From the NCBI GenBank assembly GCA_006503475.1, contig RSEH01000040.1, positions 124,001-188,000 of the forward strand: DNA of 64,000 bases. The letters are read 5' to 3'. Numbering within the stretch: position 1 is the stretch's first letter; every line of letters begins with the position of its first letter. Position numbers and translations under genes: made by a program. Source of the DNA: Stentor roeselii (Eukaryota > Ciliophora > Heterotrichea > Heterotrichida > Stentoridae). Positions 56,601-62,030 of the stretch are shown here, piece by piece. The notes beneath the pieces are model-generated. The model was not told the DNA's origin and did not search any database. It saw only the letters and a program-made list of their open reading frames with translations.

Positions 56601-59383
56601 CAGTTTTTTTGACACTCGAGACATAGTCCAGATTCTTCATAGAATCCTTTATTACACTCTAGACAGTAAGAACTGTTTTTACATATTGAACAATTTTCGA
56701 AGCATTCTATGCATTCACCCTTATCAGTATAATATCCTTCAGTACAATTTTGGCAATAAGTATAATTTGTGCAAATATCACAGGAATCTTGGCAGTAGCG
56801 GCAATAACCTGAATCAATATAAAAACCTTTATAGCACTCATTGCAGTGATAATAATCAGAACAATTCTTGCATCTCCAGTGACATTCTTCACAATATTCA
56901 TCTTCCAAATAGTAACCCTGTTCACACACTTCACAAAATGAATAATTAGAGCACCTTAAGCAATTATACCGGCATTCCCAACACTGTGATTCTTCTAGAA
57001 AATACCCTAAATCACATTCTGAACAGCGAGTATTATCAGAGCAAACTTTGCAATAGTCTGGGCAAGCTGAGCATCGAGTTGAACTCAAATAATACCCATA
57101 TTCACAAACCAAGCATTCTGTATCAGTGCAATTTAAACAGCCCTCATAGCATCTTTCACATTTAAAAGAGCAGTTTTTGCATCCATCATTTTCTAGAAAG
57201 TATCCATTTTTACATTCATAGCAAAAACTTTCATTAAAACATGTACCGCAACTTTTATCACAATCAATACATTCTCCGTCTCTAAGAAACTTTCCTGCTT
57301 CACAAAGGGTACAAAGAGTTTCATTCTCGCATTTGAGGCAAAAAGGTTCACATGGAATACAACCATTGATTGAATTGAACATCCCTATTTCACATTCAAG
57401 ACATAAAGTAGCATTTAGGCATTCTTTGCAGCCTTTTGAACAACTCAAGCAGCTTCCGTTTTTTAAGAAAAAATTATCGTGACATTCAGTGCAATCAGTT
57501 AAATTTACACAATTTGTGCAGTTTTCGGCACATGATAAACATGATCCCTGCTCAGAGTAATAACCAGTTTCACTACATGATAAGCAATATGTCGAGTTTA
57601 GACATGTTGAGCAAGGTTCTGAGCATATTTGACAGGATTCTCCGTTATAGAAGTAGTTTGGCTGGCACATATTACATTGAGTTTCATTTTTGCATGCAAG
57701 ACAGTTAGACATGCATTCATGGCAAACACCCTTATCAAGGTAGTATCCCTCTTCACACACTAAGCAGTCATTTTCTGAATTACACTCCAAGCAAGTCCAC
57801 GGGCAAATAGAGCACTGAAGTTCTTCAATATAATATCCAACATTGCATTCAAGACATTGAGTGAAGTTATCACATTTATTACAGTCAGAAGGACAAGATG
57901 AGCAGGAATTTGATTCAAGATAAAAGCCTTTCATGCATTCTGTGCATGATCTATTAGAGCAAACTTTGCAATCGCTGAAGCAAATATTGCAGGAATTCTC
58001 AGAGCAGAAGCACTCATCATTAGTTAAGTTAAAACCATTCATACAAACTGTGCATGTTGATTGATTTGAGCAGTTATTACACCCAGTGGAACATTCAACA
58101 CAATCAGTTGAATTGAAGAAATATCCAGCTTGACATTCTAGGCATTGAGTACTATTGCAACTTGCACAATTTGAGGGACATTCATTGCATTGTCCTGATT
58201 GAAGGTAGAAGCCTGAGTCACAGTCATAACATTCATTATTTGAGCAATTTGAACAGCGTCCAGGACATGGTAGACATCCCCAAGACACTCTGAAAAATCC
58301 TTTCTTGCACTCCATGCAAGTCCCATCATCACAAACTTCACACCCTGGGTAACAAGCACTGCATTCAGAAGTACATGTACATTTTCCCTCAACCAAACTA
58401 AACCCAGTATTGCAATCGATGCAAGAATTTAAACACTTGGCACAGTTCGAGTAGCAAGCATTGGCCTTGTCACAAACATACAACATCAAATCATACCGAT
58501 ATCCTCCATCATCTCGAGAAATAGGGTCACAAGTATCACAAAAGTCTCCACATCCATAACAACCGCTATTAAATTCTTTAAAACAGCCATCACTGCAATC
58601 ACATTCTTTCAAAGCCCTTCCATGTCCATCAAAATATTCATCATTAAAGACTTGACAACTTTTTCGATCACTGCATTTTAAACAATTCTTCTCACATCGA
58701 AAGCATTTTCCATCTTCATTGAAAAAGCCTTCTTCACAGCTTAAACACGATGTTTCAGAGCATTCCAAACAAGAACCACCACAACCAAGACATTTTTTTA
58801 AACTGTCAAGAAAATACCCAGGTGCGCATTGAGAACAGTGAGGACCTGCTTTCCAAGTAAGGCAATTTTCTTCAGTTTGCTTTTTTCTGATGAGATTTTC
58901 TTGGAAGATAAAAATATTTAGATGCCTTTTTAAATTTTGATCGGATTCGAGGATTTGGTTTATCGCTGAAGTCAAGTAAGTCAGTTTTTCCTCTGGGATA
59001 AGAAAAAGCTTGGGGGAGGACTTGAGCTCTTCACATTTTAACAGGAATGGCTCAGATTCGCCTTGTTTTGAGACCCAGACCATCACGTCAGAATCCAGAT
59101 TTTCCAAAGATTTAAGCAAAAATGGAAAGTTTTTGCAGAGATTTGAACTTTTGACTTGTATAGAAGTCAAATCTTTTAAGGACTTTTGATCCTTTTTTAA
59201 GATTTTAGAGAGATTTTCTTGTTCAGAGATTGAACATTTGGCTTCGCAAATCATTGCAAAAGTTAAAGATCGACCATTTTCTTTGACTTCAACTCTTGTA
59301 AACGAACTTTGGACTTGAGATTTACATTCAATCCTAACACTCCAGTCAAGAAGTACCAGGAATTGCATTAAAATATGCACCAT
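44666..59383 (-). CDS. Giant Cys-rich PKD/REJ-like surface receptor, 4905 aa, single exon
   Basis: Signal peptide (residues 1-18). A unique N-terminal domain (20-170) follows, then an uninterrupted array of furin-like Cys-rich units from about 175 to 3830, each near 31 residues, with C-x2-C-x3-C-x2-C spacing, N-[ST] sequons and a G-[FY]-Y-L turn. The next region (about 3850-4400) has PKD-like beta-sandwich blocks and a REJ-like domain, and a helical segment (about 4400-4600) follows that. A short C-E-I-W...W...C segment (about 4655-4675) recalls the GPS cleavage motif but lacks its C-terminal part. One membrane helix (about 4705-4725), a Lys-rich loop with a duplicated G-K-Y-E-K-K, and four more helices end the protein. 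The REJ plus membrane-helix order is that of polycystin-1/sea-urchin REJ relatives, without a PLAT domain. Likely adhesion or recognition at the cell surface (inference). Confidence 0.9.
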   Translation of the reverse strand: MVHILMQFLVLLDWSVRIECKSQVQSSFTRVEVKENGRSLTFAMICEAKCSISEQENLSKILKKDQKSLKDLTSIQVKSSNLCKNFPFLLKSLENLDSDVMVWVSKQGESEPFLLKCEELKSSPKLFLIPEEKLTYLTSAINQILESDQNLKRHLNIFIFQENLIRKKQTEENCLTWKAGPHCSQCAPGYFLDSLKKCLGCGGSCLECSETSCLSCEEGFFNEDGKCFRCEKNCLKCSDRKSCQVFNDEYFDGHGRALKECDCSDGCFKEFNSGCYGCGDFCDTCDPISRDDGGYRYDLMLYVCDKANACYSNCAKCLNSCIDCNTGFSLVEGKCTCTSECSACYPGCEVCDDGTCMECKKGFFRVSWGCLPCPGRCSNCSNNECYDCDSGFYLQSGQCNECPSNCASCNSTQCLECQAGYFFNSTDCVECSTGCNNCSNQSTCTVCMNGFNLTNDECFCSENSCNICFSDCKVCSNRSCTECMKGFYLESNSCSSCPSDCNKCDNFTQCLECNVGYYIEELQCSICPWTCLECNSENDCLVCEEGYYLDKGVCHECMSNCLACKNETQCNMCQPNYFYNGESCQICSEPCSTCLNSTYCLSCSETGYYSEQGSCLSCAENCTNCVNLTDCTECHDNFFLKNGSCLSCSKGCKECLNATLCLECEIGMFNSINGCIPCEPFCLKCENETLCTLCEAGKFLRDGECIDCDKSCGTCFNESFCYECKNGYFLENDGCKNCSFKCERCYEGCLNCTDTECLVCEYGYYLSSTRCSACPDYCKVCSDNTRCSECDLGYFLEESQCWECRYNCLRCSNYSFCEVCEQGYYLEDEYCEECHWRCKNCSDYYHCNECYKGFYIDSGYCRYCQDSCDICTNYTYCQNCTEGYYTDKGECIECFENCSICKNSSYCLECNKGFYEESGLCLECQKNCRECLNSSVCYDCNSYFYLNSKTSECLPCSEGCKYCDSNSSCNYCSSGYYEDDLMQCQKCSNHCGYCYNLSECYDCISGYYLNKGSCLECSENCDYCYNSTKCYNCKDGFYEDEGICRNCSFDCMGCYYGCLNCSDLECTKCAGGYYLENKRCSECNWNCNECEDDTTCTTCRSGYYLNNRICQSCTYFCKTCLNDTYCIECFEGTYNFNNSECFNCSHPCKTCQNESFCIKCVEGYYFDSDYCSSCGWGCSYCLNSTICIECDYGFYYDNGKCLKCQKNCNSCANESFCYSCEHSYYEENGLCLKCGDGCSYCLNETYCEDCYNGYYLESEICFKCSQGCSYCHNSSYCYDCFRGFYLDDLGECLNCSSNCDSCTNSTYCYYCKDGYYIENDFCEKCPDFCNYCENNLICYSCQEGFYQNDGLCFNCSQDCSRCYYGCLNCSDLQCFKCDDNFYLNDGNCDECNWGCSKCTNDSECLKCRNGYFLNSSLCQDCGYHCKSCINDSVCLECESEYYLNGSECFSCEYYCKSCINDSFCLECESEYYLNGSECFSCEYPCKNCLNEDTCIDCFYGFYLNESTCIYCDRDNYGCSNCLNGTFCIDCLYDYFLDSGKCRRCEDVCNRCKNESYCEKCYWGYYQDAGDCLHCEENCGECSDSQTCIYCNYGYYLEDDDCFKCSENCSDCLNETYCSSCKIGYYEDYEDNDCVECGLGCDHCINSSYCYECSDGFYVENDGECLNCILGCKYCSNSSNCYRCNKNYFLSNDTCLKCPNFCSYCENETNCYGCQYGFYHDYDTDACINCSLNCSMCFERCLNCSDFECFSCEESGYYLDDGKCSDCQENCYKCENFTSCFECRDGYYLNSSKCYDCGYYCKSCVNDSVCLECETGYYINGTKCFECDYSCRNCVNGTICIDCYGGWFLNGNYCDYCERFIDNCDLCLNAISCIECNGGYFIDERLCKSCEVGCRQCTNESYCEKCYWGYYKNASDCLKCEENCDECADNKTCYECAYRFFEKDGDCFKCPDNCSNCFNETYCYSCNYGYYEDYEENKCLKCEIGCADCMNSSYCYECSSGYYSEDDGKCLSCISYCDRCSNSSNCDECSISYYLSNEKCLKCPDSCNYCKNSTYCQECQYGYYVDYDSGACFNCSSNCSLCFEGCLNCSDFECYSCDKNGYFLDDGSCRNCRWTCLKCENYNLCFECRNGFYLNSSTCYDCVSYCKSCVNDSVCLECETGYYYNGTDCLDCEEIIDDCLECLNRTFCILCHEGSFANEGLCKECEENCLTCTNQSYCKECNWRYYEHDGDCLPCEDHCSRCTDDQTCQECFYRFYLKDGDCFDCPENCVYCENNTYCNECEFRYYLDSETFKCKECTSNCNYCINSSFCEQCSYGYFLNESKECQKCIPNCIDCTNSTSCNECKYGYILNNNTCDNCLDFCEECYNETHCYSCEEGFYLEDNKCINCSLNCSKCYTGCLNCSDIKCFECKDSYYLDDKRCEDCDWSCSKCVNESSCLLCKTGFYLYKNHCDDCPYGCVSCLTNSYCVECKFGFYLNESQCEYCDYNCRNCLNFSYCLECESSYYLNGSTCEDCMNGCALCSNHSQCERCYSNYYIDSGSCHQCPENCSECMNSSYCFSCDEGFYSDSGLCLHCEPNCSYCANLTYCYICYSGYYLENEGSDCIKCNVGCEDCYNSTFCYQCKVGYFMDPDDDLCHTCGFGCDECRNSSICDLCSYGYFLDNETCSKCSEFCEECSSNTSCYSCREGFYLENERCFNCSLNCSRCFYECKNCSDSECLECNNGYFYSEDNQCEECIWNCLKCDNYSQCKECNKGFYLNESYCQWCNQGCESCYNESFCTSCENSYYLDSGECIECDEICRICLNKTFCLQCTDGFYDKSGECFSCKENCRTCQNDTNCTECFNMYYLESDECLPCASDCHICLNTTYCIECYEGFYDEEGKCFECRPNCLNCVNNSMCYYCNTSYYLDPLDSGSCLSCAPGCQYCYNSSICYNCLEGYYETELGECFECSPNCYYCNSSECFDCFSGYTLENGNCVKCPEFCKNCDNSSYCDYCLENFYLEDGSCFNCSLNCSNCFYQCKNCSDSKCYDCEDSYFLSENECFMCEYECATCTSPYFCTSCELGYYLDENSCLECDTGCKNCKNESLCYVCDESYYLNYNKCLDCQSGCKNCENETSCQVCYEGYYLDSSNCFECEENCEICSNKTQCLECSSGFYLHSENCKKCAQNCSLCFSLNECVECDNFFYQESGKCLECEPNCINCINNTFCLDCETGYFLDFEFERKCKKCSDFCLFCYDEKDCYTCNKGYYLGESSCIQCISNCEICENGLECSFCNKGFYLEEKSCVKCPQSCEKCQNSTTCTICDEGFHLSDDGTCFKCSENCSRCFDHCLDCSEAECLSCKNGFFIDQGSCISCTLNCSRCFDNCKTCSETKCIECNEEFFIDSQVKCAHCDFSCRVCSNSTFCENCKIGYYLSEDRCLKCEDSCKSCFNASFCEVCENGFFLDSGFCIPCNSNCSSCYNSSFCTSCIDSFYLDEGLGKCIECETGCLNCTFSSKCTLCSPSFYLQSGLCLNCKSHCLFCENEEECQVCSTGFFVQMGTCQQCLGNCKNCSNESFCSLCEEGYYLNNHTCISCDSKCLTCVSESNCTSCISGYFLENGECIKCSSKCLNCSGRSQCSFCEKGYYLDDGACSKCSDYCKDCLSKTSCEICDKGSYKFSEKCLECSTNCSTCFGKCENCSNFECSKCEKRYFFNYIKTHCEECSNGCLTCSSESNCSLCDNGFYLSTSQCEVCAGHCITCTSSISCDICETGYNGTLCDRCASKFYNSNETCLPCTSNCLSCSSPSCEICEDGYFKDGPNCVLCSSVIEKCVKCDQQDTCKECETFYYPEASTCKAFYQYPDELDILSKKMSGGFKFFQIIFLFDIKEPLNTFNCSKFFETSTVELFGTLSTCKLNGKRTLQIDLDSDFSLSESTSLTFSSLLLLEKPPNAKNVASFYIEYSVQPMIKAAIQGITRVSLSCGQSTVTMNYNSGGSRSSFGITGYAWEASTEDKDNSSKSFFSFNVSIAGEYTITLTVSDRFGNKDKESLTLSVSSEKSMKLALDSGSNLVVRRSSTVKITPVVLDLCGCSGKMSYSWTIASLDISSTAQSLRISAGGLSIGNFTVALQAICKTSSEDIPGSSEVFLQVVASELVVTTDKSDQMISDQKDLKISGRDSNDPDKTLLFFSWKVAGEVWIQTGNTLTVLSSYLRAYSASTLSIILTVSTNDGRSASKSHLFTIDHLNPLSLSVLGPSKKVITSITVRLESLAKYSISGYLEKITYTWSPNIVLNGVNSSPIYQIPGGTLDQGTSYTFTLTVTNGLYSMWGSLTFSTNSGPSCSGASTSPDPPYSKKTLITFTVSDCIDQDNQDYPLTYKFSLLRANKGPFLIGSFSTNTLSARKFPDQVTGIKGEACDSLSDCKSYSVSISISSSLRHLKEIDSHLEDYINDKLLFGVPTAVIFALMQTVPDSEFLDLLWQDLVDYQAEDEVSSTSVEQLASILNLFLDESQEKTLIVPRIEKYLKHLIKNLDELQQIWNPVVNQAVLVVEKATLLDDSQATALLALKTFASIARLFRLEPVSLASSKVKLVQMFDMMENLKDIEMTSVKVSLNETSFEENAFIRFQVAVVEGFKIFQVLVANPMVESDSLYDVYLPEHLMNASGRCLARFEGLGGDIESCEIWESDWVSQNCEIVQRAEKGATVSVSKSGIYRVTLQESAKSNVNQKFYLVISFVGFCLVCLPFLIYFENKDKKGKYEKKGKYEKKGLETSRSYIDEEAEKIREKSGKGQVEKENIFEKHLFVSVFLKNQQVPIYLAILTVFSNVVVGIPVQSALMQFGDAYLGLAGVISAFTVMPLAWVEVLMMRKQVNSRVFKVLLVALNGLMMSGSIIAMYFLKCEELWYINFLSGVFTELVICESVVMIMRKWFKV
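47900..58860 (-). repeat. Coding array of about 115 Cys-rich units with about 930-nt higher-order repeat
   Basis: The basic unit is about 93 nt (31 residues). A marker module with N-C-S-x-x-C-x-x-C-[FY]-x-x-C-x-[ND]-C-S-[DE], preceded by a C-P-x-F-C-x-x-C unit and usually followed by a W-x-C-x-x-C unit, recurs. Its start positions on the plus strand are near 57121, 56190, 55270, 54137, 53110, 52170, 51242, 50311, 49382, 49274 and 48349. Most intervals are 920-931 nt; two are longer by about one or two units, and one is a single unit (108 nt). A related module near 57960 precedes the series. Confidence 0.85.
54940..55125 (-). repeat. Near-perfect 93-nt tandem duplication inside the Cys-rich array
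   Basis: Two adjacent units, each encoding C-L-E-C-E-S-E-Y-Y-L-N-G-S-E-C-F-S-C-E-Y, differ at only a few bases. The rest of the array is far more diverged, so this is the youngest unit duplication. Confidence 0.9.
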
Positions 59384-60129
59384 TTATATTTAAAATCTTA
59401 AACTTAAAGAAAAAAGCCCATTTTCCCTACATATTATAGACAGGCCTAAATTTAATTTGATAGAATTTTTAAAAAAAGTATAATTTTGTTGAAATCTGAT
59501 TTTTTTGTTTTGAAGATTCAGTGTTAAATACTTTTTGGGTGAAAATAAAAGAAGATAAGGATAGTTTAAATTATTAATTGAGTTATCATTGAGTTTTTTG
59601 AGATTTAGATCTTTATCTGAGCCTTAAAATCAGTTATTTGTGGATTTGTGAGTAACTTTAAAGATATTCTATGATTAATCTAATAATCAGATCATATAAG
59701 AAATTTTGATAGCATTATCAAATAGATAGGCATTTAAAAATTAGATCTATAGCGATTATCATACTGAAGTGACTTGTATTGGGCTAGGCCAATATTAAGA
59801 TTCTATGGGATAATTAAGGTTAGTTACTATTCCTAGTTTTGGTAAGTCTTGAAGATAAGACATTTACATAGTCCAAAATGAAGAAATTAAAGGATTAATA
59901 TTAATATTTGTTTGAGTGTTGCTAGAGCCCAATCCGTTCTGCACTTGAAGTTGATAAATTAGATTATATAAGTTATTTAATAAACTCACCTAAGATAATC
60001 ATTCAAACTTTTATGAATACTCAAGATAAACTAATACAGAATATGAATTATTATCTAGATGTATTAAAATTTCTAATTTTACTCGGTTTAAAGTTTGTGT
60101 CACTTTATATTATAATATATCCAGCTGAA
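59384..60129. other. Gene-free 5' flank of the giant receptor gene
   Basis: AT-rich, no frames or RNAs I can support. It must contain the promoter of the giant gene, yet it lacks the strong G-free leader seen at other genes. Confidence 0.5.
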
Positions 60130-60670
60130 GATTTCTTTAGTCTCTTTCGTTCCATAACCTTTTGTTCAAGTTTTCCTCAGTTCTTTTCCGAAGTTTCCTT
60201 TAATCTTTTTCCTGCCTGATTTGAATTTTCAGTTCAGCTTCGGCTTCTGCAAGTTTTGTTCCTTGCAGAATTTCCATCATTTTACATCCTGAAAGTAAAT
60301 TTTTCAATTACTTTAGTTTCTTATAAACTGAGGCTCATTTCTTTATCATGTTTCTCATTATTTTTTAGAGTTCATCTAGCATTCTTCTCAGTCCCCAAAA
60401 GAACTTTTCTATGCTTAAACTTTTTTTCTTTAAACAAAATAATTGCATTTCTGGCTTGACTCTCCGCATTAATCACCTTTTCGACCTTGAAAATAACTTT
60501 CATAGCCACAGAGCACCGATCTTAAGTGATTCATTAGCTCTGCTGTTGATTAATGTCCTAAATCGTGAGATTTATCTTAGTGTTTCTTGCAAGAAAATCT
60601 TTCAGTGTTTTGTATCTTTGAGTTAAATCCTAATAGCCTCTTCAAATAAAAACAATCTCTTATGAGTAAT
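60130..60670 (-). pseudogene. Decayed coiled-coil protein gene
   Basis: The minus strand carries fragments of a charged helical protein broken by stops and a frameshift: a stretch with K-V-I-N-A-E-S-Q-A-R-N-A-I-I-L-F-K-E-K-K, then L-K-N-N-E-K-H-D-K-E-M. In another frame come K-L-A-E-A-E-A-E-L-K-I-Q-I-R-Q-E-K-D and K-R-T-E-E-N-L-N-K-R-L-W-N-E-R-D. The in-frame stops are TAA and TGA, at positions where CAA (Gln) or CGA (Arg) would fit a coiled coil, so they look like simple C-to-T decay. The parent family is unknown. Confidence 0.4.
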
Positions 60671-61457
60671 CTACCCTGATATTTAATGTCTTCAATGCAA
60701 GAAATTTCAACTTACAGAATAAAGAGTGAAAATGTGAAAACAAGTTCACTTGAGTACTTAAAACAAGAAATTTAAAAAAATTGGAATTAACAATTAGATT
60801 TTAACAAATAAAGACTAATACCTTGTAGGATTTTTGGGTTAATATTCAGGAAATAAGGGAAACTAAAAATTAAAGTATTAGTAGTTCTTGCCGATAAATG
60901 CAGCGATCTGGGTAAATCTTAGCATAATCATATCAGATATTAACGGATTACCTCTGAATATACTGAAAGCATTGCACGAATTTGATACCCATATTCAAAG
61001 GATCAATTTTTACAGTTTAGGGTTAGTTTGAATTAAAGGCTAAGTAACCTTATTTTCAGAAGAGATGAGGAATGAAATTTCGCTTCATTAATTATAGGAA
61101 GTTTATCAGAAAGAATTATAGTATAATCAACATGCTCTCTGGAGTTTACATAATTCTGCATTGTTTCAAGTAGAACTTCTGAATGATAAACACTGAGAAA
61201 TAAATTTTAAGATTTTATATCGATTAATTATCTATATTGTTCTAATTAGAGTTGACTAGATGCAGCTGTTTAAAATTACAGAGTCTGCTTGATTAGAATA
61301 TACTGATTTTTAGTCGAATATACTATTTTTAAATCAGCTTTGAAACTTTTCAACTCGAAGTTATTTGAATTTATGATTTTCATTTAACCTCCGAAAATTT
61401 GTTATCAGAACATCATTTTCCACTTCAAGGTTGGAATATATTAGATTCTAATAAAAC
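60671..61457. other. Gene-free AT-rich interval
   Basis: About 790 nt with stops in all frames. I see no RNA gene, repeat or protein relic that I can defend. Confidence 0.5.
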
Positions 61458-62030
61458 ATGTCTGGTCTTGATATAGAAAATCATTTATTTCAACTTGCAA
61501 ATCTGATCCAAGATCCAAATTATCAAGAATATCGTCTTCTAATACAGAAGACCAAAAACACTTATACAAAAAAATTCGAAATTATAAAAAAAAACAAAGT
61601 TTTTTATATTCAAATGGGATTACTCATAAACCCCACCAAAAGCCAATACATATAATAGCTGTGTCTTCAAATGGATTATTTGCAGTATGTGGAACTCCAG
61701 ATGAAACTCTTTCCATTCTGAATATTGAAAAAAATCAAATAGAACATATAATCCAAGGATAAGGTGAAAAACTCAAATCACTTTCTTTATCTCAAGACTG
61801 CAAATTTTTTTTCTGTGAATATCAAAATGTTATTGAAATATATTCGAGGTGTTCAAATTAGCTCTTTTTACTCTAGATGGAAAATTTTTTGTGAGATCAA
61901 TTGAAAACTCTTTAAATTCATATCAGGAAAATCTTATAGTAAAAATTTTTAAATGATTATTAGAAAGTTTTTCAAATAATAGATCTTTACTTGAATACAA
62001 CTTTGAAGAATGATTATTACTAATATAATT
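61458..62030 (+). pseudogene. WD40-protein relic
   Basis: Starts with an intact 65-codon helical N-terminus (M-S-G-L-D-I-E-N-H), then shifts frame before 61655. It continues as I-I-A-V-S-S-N-G-L-F-A-V-C-G-T-P-D-E-T-L-S-I-L-N, the S-S-N-G...G...D-x-T-L-x-I-x-N pattern of a WD repeat. After a TAA near 61760 it continues L-K-S-L-S-L-S-Q-D-C-K-F-F-F-C-E-Y and fades out. It resembles the N-terminal part of the WD40 gene at 28.9 kb in design. It abuts the stop of the intact WD40 gene on the other strand. Confidence 0.6.

Noticed and set aside
56299-56949. 216-codon plus-strand frame, Asn/His-rich
   Set aside because: It is antisense to the Cys-rich array; its composition is the complement of Cys/Asn/Tyr codons and it has no independent features. 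The same holds for other frames inside 44.7-59.4 kb.
47900-58860. Repeat array as CRISPR or satellite DNA
   Set aside because: The repeats keep one open frame with conserved cysteines and diverged DNA, so they are protein-coding.
60013-60626. Three short plus-strand frames (60-72 codons)
   Set aside because: Phe/Leu/Ser-rich translations antisense to the coiled-coil relic, without start context or domain features.
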